This document shows positions 8,532-15,777 of a stretch of 22,488 nt of DNA, piece by piece (positions within the stretch are counted from its first letter, which is position 1; each line of letters begins with the position of its first letter). The DNA lies in contig CAZOEW010000040.1 in assembly GCA_964578935.1 (NCBI GenBank), positions 1 to 22,488 of the forward strand, given 5' to 3'. The stretch is from JAQYVL01 sp964578935 (lineage in GTDB: Bacteria; Desulfobacterota; Desulfobacteria; Desulfobacterales; SURF-7). Below the pieces are notes generated by a model. That model saw nothing but the letters and a program-made list of their open reading frames with translations, was not told the origin of the DNA and did no database searches. The position numbers were made by a program, and so were the translations under genes.

Positions 8532-9725
8532 CTACCAGTCTAACTCTTTTTCGAGTATGGTTAATACGGTCCACATGGTCCCACCGAATGAGGATGCCAG
8601 TGCATGGTTTACCGGCCGCGGTATCTGGTGCGGGCCGGCATTTCCTCTGACCTGTTTGGCTGCTTCAGCGACCCTTACCATGGCCGTGGCGCCGATGGGA
8701 TTGGCGGCGATAACCCCTCCGGACGGATTGATGGGCATACTGCCGTCAATCATGATTTCTCTGCTTTCAACCAGTTTTAAATGTGCGTCATCTTTGAGCA
8801 GAAAAAATTCCCTCAGCCAGTCAACTCCCCACCAGGCCGATGGGTCATACATCTCGAACACGTCAAAATATTCCAGGGGATTGTCAATGCCGTTTCTTTG
8901 ATAGAGCTGCTCGGCGGCAAATCTGTGTGTGGTTCTATTGGGGTAGTAGTTATTATGCAAGTCCAGGGTTTCTTCCCTGTGAATGGTGATATGATCGCGA
9001 ATCCATACCGGGTTTTCGGCGATCTGCCTGGCCTTTTCTTCGGATGCGAAAATAATTACACATGCCCCGTCTGACTGGGAACACATATGAATCAATCGTA
9101 AATCGCCAATCAGCGGGGGTGAATTTTTTATCAGGTCATCCATCTGATCCCAGTCCAGACCGAAAGCGCGGTGAGAATTGGGATTGAGACAGGCGTGCTT
9201 GTCCATGATGATGCGATAGGTCATGGCCGCTTTTCTGGCCCGTTCCTCGCCGAATTCGTCTATCAGTTTCACGGCTGCCTGGGCGGTGAGCGCACCGGAC
9301 TGGAGTTTCCTGGCCCACAGGGGATCCGCCATATTGGTGATCCCGCCGGTGGTGTGTCCTTCCTGGAGTTTTTCAAATCCAATAGCCATGACCACATCAT
9401 ACATACCGGATGCCACCAGGTTGTCCGCCGCGCAAACCAGGGTCCCGCCGGTGGTCCCGCCAGTGGTCAGCCTGAAGGAATCGCGGCCGAATGCGCCGGA
9501 GCCAAGGGTGTGCCAGAGATCCGGTTGGTGGATCATTTCAAAAAGTTCCATGTTTCCGTGAACCACGCAATCGATATCATCGATTTTAAGGCCGGCATCA
9601 TCAAGGGCCTGTCGAACAGCTTCATGGATCATTTCCGGCTGGTTGACATCTTCCCGGTGGCTGGAGAACTTGGTTTCGCCGATTCCAACGATGCCGACAT
9701 TTCTGTTTTTCTTTTTATATCCCAT
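8532..9725 (-). CDS. thiolase-fold protein, SCP-x-like, lacking the nucleophilic Cys (cassette A, subunit A)
   Basis: A 397-residue thiolase-superfamily protein of the lipid-transfer/SCP-x type. Thiolase landmarks are visible: GIVGIGETKFS at the N-terminus, MCSQSDGAC (214-222), and NPSGG (333-337) followed by IGATAM. Counting back from the conserved Gly of VASG (G107), the nucleophilic Cys position is G90 (LTTGGTTGG). The GHP histidine is N342 (AANP), and the SCP-x HDCF motif is replaced by EMYDPSAWW (291-299). A classical ping-pong thiolytic mechanism is therefore unlikely; an Ltp2-like aldolase or a structural subunit is an alternative. It starts at 9725 with a five-G Shine-Dalgarno and is coupled to the SCP2-DUF35 gene 9 bp downstream. 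Very similar to the protein at 14589-15767. Confidence 0.88.
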   Translation of the reverse strand: MGYKKKNRNVGIVGIGETKFSSHREDVNQPEMIHEAVRQALDDAGLKIDDIDCVVHGNMELFEMIHQPDLWHTLGSGAFGRDSFRLTTGGTTGGTLVCAADNLVASGMYDVVMAIGFEKLQEGHTTGGITNMADPLWARKLQSGALTAQAAVKLIDEFGEERARKAAMTYRIIMDKHACLNPNSHRAFGLDWDQMDDLIKNSPPLIGDLRLIHMCSQSDGACVIIFASEEKARQIAENPVWIRDHITIHREETLDLHNNYYPNRTTHRFAAEQLYQRNGIDNPLEYFDVFEMYDPSAWWGVDWLREFFLLKDDAHLKLVESREIMIDGSMPINPSGGVIAANPIGATAMVRVAEAAKQVRGNAGPHQIPRPVNHALASSFGGTMWTVLTILEKELDW

Positions 9726-9737
9726 AAGTTGTACCCC

Positions 9738-10883
9738 CTAATTTTCCAGAATAATGACTGCATGATGCTGTCCAGCCGCCCCGGTTGTCCCATGGGCAAT
9801 CGCTCTTTTCGCGCCATCGACCTGACGATCGCCGGCTTCCCCTTTGAGCTGGAAAACTGCTTCCACTGCCCGGGCAAGCCCGCCCAGCATGATCGGATTG
9901 CCGTTCAACATCCCGCCGGAAAGGTTTACATGGTTTGATTCCAGGCCGCCTGAATCGATCCAGTCGCCGCCTTTGCCGTCATCCGCGAGTCCTAAGCCTT
10001 CGGCCCACATGGGGAGCTGATAGGCATATGCGTCATTGATTTCCACAATGTCAAAGGAGGTTTTGGGGTTTGATATGCCCGCCATTTGACAGGCTTTCCG
10101 GGCGGCTTTTTTTAAGGCAAAGTTTGAGGTCAGATCTTTGTCACCCGGAAAATAGCTGTCCATGCAACTTCCGAATCCGGTGAGAAAAACGGGTTTATCC
10201 GTAAATTCATGGGCGCGGTCTTCACAGCAAAGGAGCATGCCGACCGCCCAGTCCGTGACCGGGTATTGATGGAGTTCCCGGATGGGATCGGACAGCATCG
10301 GGGAGGCTAAAACATCCTGCTCTGAAATCAATTCATTTTTTCTGGCATAGGGATTCTTCGCTGCCAGTTGACGGGACCGGGCAACGATTTTTGCCAGGTG
10401 CGCATCGGTCACGCCGGATCTTTCCATATATGCCCGTGCCTGAAAGGCGCTGACGTTTAAGAAATCCAGGCCAAGGGGGCGGCAGAAAAACGGGTCAAAC
10501 GCAAGATTCGTACACATGTTTCTGCTTTCCGACTGAGACTCTTTGCAGTGTCCCATCAAAAGAATCACATCATCATGTCCGGACAGGATGGATGCCATGG
10601 CATATCCCAGACCATTGATACCGTCCTGAGCGGTTTTTTCCTCACCTCTGAAATGGGCGCCCACAACGTCCGTCATGCCGTTATCAGAGATGGTCCGGGC
10701 ATCAAACACATCATCCGAACAGGTGATCACGTTTCGGATACCTTTTTCCATGTCAAAGGTCACGCCGGTCTGGCCGATGATGGATTCAAAACAGTCAAAG
10801 AGCATGCCCTGAAACCTCTGATACCAGATATCTGGTTCGTTTTTGATCTGCGCGACGGCACAGACTGCGACTTTTCCGCTCAT
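9738..10883 (-). CDS. thiolase-fold protein lacking the nucleophilic Cys (cassette A, subunit B)
   Basis: A 381-residue thiolase-superfamily protein, only distantly related to its neighbour. The family pattern is seen in EINDAYAYQ (the position of the SCP-x HDCF/HDAF motif), VNLSGGMLNGNP and GEAGDRQVDGAKRAIAHG. The nucleophile position, 17 residues before G102 of ILSG, is A85 (EEKTAQDG), and GHP has become GNP. Thus both members of the pair lack two classical catalytic residues. The pair probably forms a heteromer, with DUF35 proteins as third partner. The ATG at 10883 follows a seven-G run (10889-10895). The 124-bp upstream gap separates this cassette from the DUF35-MaoC gene and contains two small hairpins. 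Confidence 0.86.
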   Translation of the reverse strand: MSGKVAVCAVAQIKNEPDIWYQRFQGMLFDCFESIIGQTGVTFDMEKGIRNVITCSDDVFDARTISDNGMTDVVGAHFRGEEKTAQDGINGLGYAMASILSGHDDVILLMGHCKESQSESRNMCTNLAFDPFFCRPLGLDFLNVSAFQARAYMERSGVTDAHLAKIVARSRQLAAKNPYARKNELISEQDVLASPMLSDPIRELHQYPVTDWAVGMLLCCEDRAHEFTDKPVFLTGFGSCMDSYFPGDKDLTSNFALKKAARKACQMAGISNPKTSFDIVEINDAYAYQLPMWAEGLGLADDGKGGDWIDSGGLESNHVNLSGGMLNGNPIMLGGLARAVEAVFQLKGEAGDRQVDGAKRAIAHGTTGAAGQHHAVIILEN

Positions 10884-10888
10884 AATCT

Positions 10889-10895
10889 CCCCCCC
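10889..10895 (-). promoter_or_regulatory. homopolymeric G7 Shine-Dalgarno
   Basis: Seven consecutive G on the minus strand stand 5 bases before the ATG at 10883 and take the place of AGGAGG. The equivalent gene of the other cassette has an identical G7 run (16946-16952). The tract supports the chosen start and could be prone to slippage. Confidence 0.6.
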
Positions 10896-10924
10896 TCTTT
10901 GAAAATCTTTTCAGAACATGATCG

Positions 10925-10969
10925 AACGCGGCATGGCTGCGTTACAATCCTCTGCATGGGTAAATGCAG
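10925..10969. repeat. two adjacent small inverted repeats between the cassettes
   Basis: An 8-bp stem with one G-T pair and a 3-base loop (10925-10943) is followed by a perfect 6-bp stem with a 6-base loop (10952-10969). Both lie in the gap between the DUF35-MaoC gene and the cassette A thiolase-like gene. No T-run follows on the transcribed strand, so they are more likely processing or attenuation elements, or chance, than a terminator. Confidence 0.4.
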
Positions 10970-11007
10970 TTCGTATATCCAGAAGTTGAACGTTTTTCGA
11001 CGCCGGA

Positions 11008-11898
11008 TCACTTATTGAAGGGAACCGGCGGTATGGCCAGACAACTCCCTTCCGCCACCAGTTCATCATTCTGATTGGTCCATCTGAGCTCCATGCGAAC
11101 CCATCGTCGTTTTTCAATTTTTTCAACCACTTCACCGATTGCAGTGATGGTGTCGCCAAAATATGTCGGCTTTCTGAACCGAACCGTTAGTTCCGGAATA
11201 ACCGTGCCCAGACCAGGCAGTTTCATGCCGAGTACCGGCGCGATAAGGCTCTGGGGCAGGGCACCATGGGCGATCCGTGTGCCGAAGGGTGTCATTTTGG
11301 CGAACTCTTCATTTAAGTGCATGGGGTTGAAATCCCCTGAAATTCCGGCGAACAGATAGACATCGCTTTCAGAGATGGTCTTGGAAAATGAAGCGGACAT
11401 ACCGATTTCCAGTTCATCATAAGAGTATCCCATCTCAAATTTGGCTTTATCTTCCACGGGACGGAAATGATCGATATCCATCATGGTGCCGGTTGTTTTC
11501 TTTGCAAATACGGCTTTTACCTTAATACCGGCTTTCATCTTGCTTAAGGCCACGCCCTTGACGATGTGAGCAATCGGTGTATCCGCCCCGTCAAGTTTGA
11601 TCATTGCTAAAATATACGGGGGATCAAACGGCTGGTGCGGTTCCTTGTATCGTATGACCGTAAACCCGGTGACAATTCCGGTAGTTTTCACATCCACCCA
11701 GTTTTCGGAAATATCTTCAAAACATTTTTCACAGGTTGATCGCGGTGGGACAAAGACTTTATTGCAGTTTTCACATTTTAAGCCCTTGATTTTTTTATCA
11801 TCCCGGAGGCTGATAATAAACCGGCTTCCTGTCCGTCCGGCAAAATATTGATAGGGCAGGGCCAGTTTTCCGTCTACGACAAAACAATCAGTATTCAT
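11008..11898 (-). CDS. DUF35 zinc-ribbon/OB - MaoC hydratase fusion (cassette B)
   Basis: A 296-residue fusion. Residues 1-150 are a DUF35 module with zinc ligands C42, C45, C56 and C59, closely similar to the stand-alone cassette A DUF35 protein (shared GKLALPY, KVFVPPR, LDGADTP, DIDHF). Residues 158-296 form a hot-dog MaoC (R)-hydratase domain with the motif FAGISGDFNPMHLNEEFA, giving D189 and H194 as the catalytic pair, and HGALPQSL. It would hydrate an enoyl-CoA while docking to a thiolase-fold enzyme. In the actinobacterial steroid protein ChsH2 the same domains occur in the opposite order (MaoC first). The start at 11898 has AAGGAG upstream. It is the last gene of cassette B, 22 bp after the large fusion gene. 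Confidence 0.9.
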   Translation of the reverse strand: MNTDCFVVDGKLALPYQYFAGRTGSRFIISLRDDKKIKGLKCENCNKVFVPPRSTCEKCFEDISENWVDVKTTGIVTGFTVIRYKEPHQPFDPPYILAMIKLDGADTPIAHIVKGVALSKMKAGIKVKAVFAKKTTGTMMDIDHFRPVEDKAKFEMGYSYDELEIGMSASFSKTISESDVYLFAGISGDFNPMHLNEEFAKMTPFGTRIAHGALPQSLIAPVLGMKLPGLGTVIPELTVRFRKPTYFGDTITAIGEVVEKIEKRRWVRMELRWTNQNDELVAEGSCLAIPPVPFNK

Positions 11899-11920
11899 AA
11901 TTGTCTCCTTACCTTTATTA

Positions 11921-12819
11921 TCAATCGATCAGTTCAAAATATTTAATATCTGTAATTGCGCCGATTCTGTTTTCATTCCAAACCGGTCGAACCCTGTCAC
12001 CTTTTTTGGCACGGTCCATATCTTCAGGATTTAATTCATGCCAGAGTGTTTCATGGTCTTTGCACCCATCCAGGAGAAAGTGGGCGGAAATATACGGTGT
12101 TTCACGGCTTTCTCCGGTCAATGGGTCCGGACTGGCATAAAACGTGACATCCATGATGGTGATCACGCCTTCGGGTCCGACTTCAACCCAGTCTGTCGCC
12201 CGAACCACGCATTCTGCGCAAACCTCTCTCGGGGGCAGTTGGAGCCGTCCGCATTTGGGGCATTTGTTTGCCATTATTTTTTTCTCTTTAAACGAATTGA
12301 GAAATTTCCCCATGACCGGGCCGGTGGAAAATTTTTGCGGAATGGATAGAATCTGTTTTTTCACAATCAGCTCTTCTCCCTGTTCTTCCTCTCCCCCGGA
12401 CGGCGGGGTGTATTTTTTAAAAAATTTGGTGGCCTTGGTAAGGAGGCCGAGGTCGCCCTCGACTTTCAGCTTTCCGGAGGTAAACGCGGTCATGCCGTCG
12501 AGTTTTCCCAGGGTGATGGCGATCCAGTCTTTGGCCGAACAGGTCGTGGTGACATTGGGGTTGTGCAGGCCTTCCTTGACCTTTACGCTGCCGTTATCCA
12601 CACAGACCGTATATTCACCGCCTCCGGTCCCGGTAATGATGTAGCCGTAATTTGCCGTAACCCCGGCCACTCCTTCCGGGTTGACCCGCGATTCCATGGT
12701 GCCGAAGATGTCGGCAACGGTGACTTCCGGCGCGGATTTGGGTGGTGTGTATTTTTTAAAGAACTTGGTGGCCTTGGTAAGGAGGCCGAGGTCGCCCTCG
12801 ACTTTCAGCTTTCCGGAGG
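11921..12819 (-). CDS. C-terminal part of the acyl-CoA synthetase fusion: SCP2 repeat(s) + DUF35 zinc-ribbon/OB (partial at assembly gap)
   Basis: This is the 3' part, 298 residues after the gap, of what is almost certainly one gene with 12920-14522. It begins in the last third of one SCP2 domain (SGKLKVEGDLGLLTK), continues through a complete SCP2 domain (VADIFGTMESR to KATKFFKKYTPP) and a linker, then a DUF35 module with the zinc ribbon CPKCGRLQLPPREVCAEC, FYASPDPLTGE and the terminal RPVWNENR. The SCP2-DUF35 half aligns with the stand-alone 282-residue protein of cassette A. No start codon is visible on this side of the gap. Only the placeholder length of 100 N throws it out of frame: the frame is restored by any true gap of 3n bases, including the 180 expected from the repeat. 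The SCP2 units probably bind acyl-CoA made by the synthetase and hand it to the DUF35/thiolase-like complex (inference). Confidence 0.85.
12426..12715 (-). repeat. SCP2-coding tandem repeat, complete copy (core)
   Basis: Core of the complete SCP2 repeat. Its two ends (12426-12480 and 12661-12715, 55 bp each) are identical base for base to 12765-12819 and 12920-12974, the edges of the gap. The offset of the left ends gives a 339-bp (113-codon) period. Sequence diverges immediately outside the 55-bp matches, in the linkers. Confidence 0.9.
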
Positions 12820-12974
12820 NNNNNNNNNNNNNNNNNNNNNNNNNNNNNNNNNNNNNNNNNNNNNNNNNNNNNNNNNNNNNNNNNNNNNNNNNNNNNNNNN
12901 NNNNNNNNNNNNNNNNNNNCCCCGGCCACTCCTTCCGGGTTGACCCGCGATTCCATGGTGCCGAAGATGTCGGC
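12765..12974 (-). repeat. second SCP2-coding tandem repeat copy, interrupted by the assembly gap
   Basis: Only the two edges of this copy are present: 12765-12819 and 12920-12974, each a perfect 55-bp match to the complete copy. The missing middle should be 180 bp if there are exactly two copies, or 180 plus a multiple of 339 if there are more. Confidence 0.85.
12820..12919. other. assembly gap (100 N placeholder) in a collapsed tandem repeat
   Basis: Exactly 100 N, the conventional value for a gap of unknown length. Both contig ends stop after 55 bp of perfect identity with the neighbouring repeat copy, which is what a de Bruijn assembler using k=55 would leave. The biological sequence here is SCP2-coding, not absent. 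Confidence 0.95.
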
Positions 12975-14522
12975 GACACTCACTTCCGGCCCTTTTTTGG
13001 CGCCGGGAGCACCCTTTAACCCCCAATCGCGAAGGGTTTTTTTCAATACTTTTCCGATAGGACTTCGGGGAAAATCGTCTTCCAGAAGTTCAACGTATTT
13101 TGGAACTTTAAATGCGGCAAGATGTTCTTTGCAGTATGCGATGACTTCCTCTTCCGTCAAGGAATCATCTTCCGCCACCACAAACACTTTAATTTCTTCG
13201 CCCATGGTCTTGTCCGGAACTCCTACGGTGGCGGCTTCCTGGATTTTTGGATGACCGGCGAGAAGATTGTCAATCTCTTTTGGATAAATATTTTCCCCGC
13301 CGCGGATAACCATGTCTTTTATCCGATCAACAATGAATATATAACCGTCTTCATCCTTGATGCCCACGTCACCGGTATGCAGATATCCATTGACGATTGT
13401 TTCAGCGGTTTCCTCGGGCTTATTGAAGTAGCCGACCATGACATTGTCGCCCTTGATTACAATTTCTCCGCGTTCATTGGGCGGCTGTTCGTTGCCCTGC
13501 TCATCAAAAATTTTTACTTCCTGGCCGGGAAGCGCAAGTCCGATGGAACCGATTTTCCGGACGCCGTCCCTGGGATTGATGGTGCTGACGCAGGTGCCTT
13601 CGGTGAGTCCGTAACCTTCCACAATGGGAATGGAAAATGTCTCCTGGAAATTGTTCATGGTCTCTTGTGTTAAGGGGGCGGCCCCGCAGATACCGAATTC
13701 CAGTGAGCTTAAATCATATTTCTGACGGGTCGGATCAGATAGAAGGATCTGGTAAACAGCCGGAACGGCGGAAAAGAAATTGATTTTAAATTGTTCAACG
13801 ATTTCCCAGAATTCGCTGGCGCTGAACGCTTTTCGAAGAACGATCTGATGGCCTTTTCCCATGGAAGAGGTACAGGTCAGCATGGCGTTCACATGAAAGA
13901 GCGGCAGGAAGCAGAGAAAATTTTTGTTTTCGTCCGTGTTCAGCGCCGCGTTAATGCCGTTGGCATCGGCAACAACATTTTTATTGGACAACAATACGCC
14001 TTTTGGATTTCCGGTGGTGCCCGAAGTATAAAAGATAAATGCGATGTCTTCGGGATCGGCATCGCTTATGACCGGCGTATCATCCGGATTTTCAAATAGA
14101 GACTCAAACGATATATGTCCTTCAGCCGGTTTTTTACTGATTTCAATGACTTTTTCAAGGTGCGGACATTTATTTTTTATTTCATTGAAAATGGGCAGGT
14201 ACTGATCTTCCACAATCAGGCCGGTACCTTTTGAGTCGTTTAACAGATATTCAACCTCTGGTGCTTTCCACCAGCCGTTGATGGGTCCGGCCACTGCACC
14301 GATTTTAATGATGGCATAATAGGCGATCAGTGTCTCCGGACTGTTCTGGACCCATACGTGAATGAAACTGCCTTTTTTAAAGCCTTGTTTTTTTAATGCA
14401 TTGGCAAGGATGTCAATTCGTTTGCTTAATTCACCATAGGTATATGCACGGTCATAAAACCGCATATACGGAAAATCTTTATATCTTTTGACGGCATCAT
14501 CGATGTATTTGCCTATATTCAT
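12920..14522 (-). CDS. acyl-CoA synthetase fused to SCP2 domain (N-terminal part, partial at assembly gap)
   Basis: The 534 residues before the gap comprise a complete class I adenylate-forming acyl-CoA ligase (1-502), a linker (GLKGAPGAKKGPE), then the start of an SCP2 domain (VSVADIFGTMESRVNPEGVAG). Ligase motifs: P-loop YTSGTTGNPKG (165-175), GYGLTEG (303-309), the TGD and DRIKDMVIRGGENIYP block (383-414), and catalytic Lys K491 in PIGK. It would use ATP and CoA to activate a carboxylic acid, committing it to the pathway. The ATG at 14522 follows AGGAGG. With 11921-12819 it forms one gene; with two SCP2 copies the product would be 893 residues. Cassette A has no synthetase at this position, so the ligase was inserted or fused here, or lost there. 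The substrate is not readable from sequence. Confidence 0.9.
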
Positions 14523-14588
14523 TTCAGCCTCCTATCTTCATGACTGTGAAAAATTAATCATATATGAATTATTAAATGACTTGCTCTG

Positions 14589-15767
14589 CTATGGGGCTTT
14601 CCGCGTTAGCAGGAACAGAACCGTCCAAAGGGTCCCCCCGAATCCGGATGCCAGGGCCTGATTAACGGTTTTTTTGATCTGATGATCGCCCGCCTCCCCC
14701 ATAATCTGGAGCGCCGCTTCGGCCACCCGCACCATGGCCGTTGCGCCGATGGGGTTGGAAGCGGTGACGCCGCCTGATGGATTAACGGGAAACGCGCCGT
14801 CGATGGCAATTTCATCATTTTCAATCATTTTAAGGTGCTCATCGTTCTTTAAAAGCAGAAACTCTCTGAGCCAGTCAAGCCCCCACCAGGAGGAAGGATC
14901 ATACATTTCAAACATATCGATTTCTTTGCGCGGATTTTTAATCCCGTTTCGTTCAAACAGTTTTTCAGCTGCGTATCGATGCGACATGACAACCGGCGCA
15001 TCACCGAACGCGCAGAAACTCTCTTCCCGATGAACCGTGATGTGGTCCTTAATCCAGGCCGGCTGTTTGCGAAGCTGCCTGGCTTTTTCTTCTGACGCAA
15101 AAATCATGGCGCAGGCACCGTCACTTTGAGAGCACATATGGATCATCCGCAGCTCGCCGACCAGTGCCGGGGAACTGACCATCAGATCATCTGCCTGGTC
15201 AAACTCAAGCCCGAGCCGGCGGTGTGCTTTCTTATTTTTCATGGCATGCTTATCCATCTGGATCCGGTACTTCATGGATGCTTTTTTCGCACGCTCTTCA
15301 CCGAATTCATTGATGACCTGTTCCGCGGTCATTCCGGTCAATGCGCCGGTCTGCAGCTGTCTTGCCCACAGCGGATCAGCCATATTGGTAATACCGCCGG
15401 TGGTGTGGCCTTCCTGGAGCTTTTCAAAACCAATGGCGAGAACGATATCATGAAGTCCCGAGGCGACCAGGTAATCGGCCGTGCAGCAGAGGGTGGCACC
15501 TGTTGTACCGCCGGTAGTTACCCGCACGGTTTCCTTGCCGAAGGCGCCGGTGCCGATGGTATGCCAGAGATCCGGTTGATGGACCATCTCAAAAAGTTCC
15601 ATATTGCCGTGAACGATACAGTCAACATCCTCTATTGTTATTCCGGCATGCTTCAGGGCTTCCGTAACCGCTTCATGGATCATTTCCGGCTGATTGACAT
15701 CTTCTCTATGGCTCGAATAAACGGATTGTCCCACTCCGACGATGCCGACATTTCTATTTTTTTTCAT
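14589..15767 (-). CDS. thiolase-fold protein, SCP-x-like, lacking the nucleophilic Cys (cassette B, subunit A)
   Basis: A 392-residue paralogue of the protein at 8532-9725, sharing long stretches such as SSHREDVNQPEMIHEAV, NMELFEM and QEGHTTGGITNMADPLWAR. The nucleophile position is G87 (VTTGGTTGA), the GHP histidine is Asn (SNPIGATAM), and the HDCF motif is EMYDPSSWW. Because the same changes occur in both cassettes, they predate the duplication and are a subfamily trait, not decay. NPSGG and MCSQSDGAC are retained, so the fold and CoA site are probably intact. The ATG at 15767 is preceded by TAGGAGG, in which TAG is the stop of the upstream gene, implying translational coupling. The downstream gap to the synthetase is 66 bp. 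Confidence 0.88.
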   Translation of the reverse strand: MKKNRNVGIVGVGQSVYSSHREDVNQPEMIHEAVTEALKHAGITIEDVDCIVHGNMELFEMVHQPDLWHTIGTGAFGKETVRVTTGGTTGATLCCTADYLVASGLHDIVLAIGFEKLQEGHTTGGITNMADPLWARQLQTGALTGMTAEQVINEFGEERAKKASMKYRIQMDKHAMKNKKAHRRLGLEFDQADDLMVSSPALVGELRMIHMCSQSDGACAMIFASEEKARQLRKQPAWIKDHITVHREESFCAFGDAPVVMSHRYAAEKLFERNGIKNPRKEIDMFEMYDPSSWWGLDWLREFLLLKNDEHLKMIENDEIAIDGAFPVNPSGGVTASNPIGATAMVRVAEAALQIMGEAGDHQIKKTVNQALASGFGGTLWTVLFLLTRKAP

Positions 15768-15777
15768 CGTTTACCTC

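Noticed and set aside
8203..8901. Long plus-strand open frame of 232 codons
   Set aside because: It lies antisense to the SCP2-DUF35 and thiolase-like genes, which have clear domain motifs; no domain or Shine-Dalgarno supports the plus-strand frame.
9171..9938. Plus-strand open frame of 255 codons
   Set aside because: Antisense shadow of the two cassette A thiolase-fold genes, with low-complexity composition and no family resemblance.
12756..12979. Open frames read through the N run, ending or beginning with out-of-frame SCP2 sequence
   Set aside because: They arise only because the 100 N placeholder shifts the frame by one; the repeat predicts a 180-bp gap that keeps the correct frame open on both sides.
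11921..14522. A frameshift or two separate genes (synthetase-SCP2 and SCP2-DUF35)
   Set aside because: No start codon with a Shine-Dalgarno is visible after the gap, and the offset is fully explained by gap length. Two genes remain possible only if a stop and start lie in the unsequenced part.
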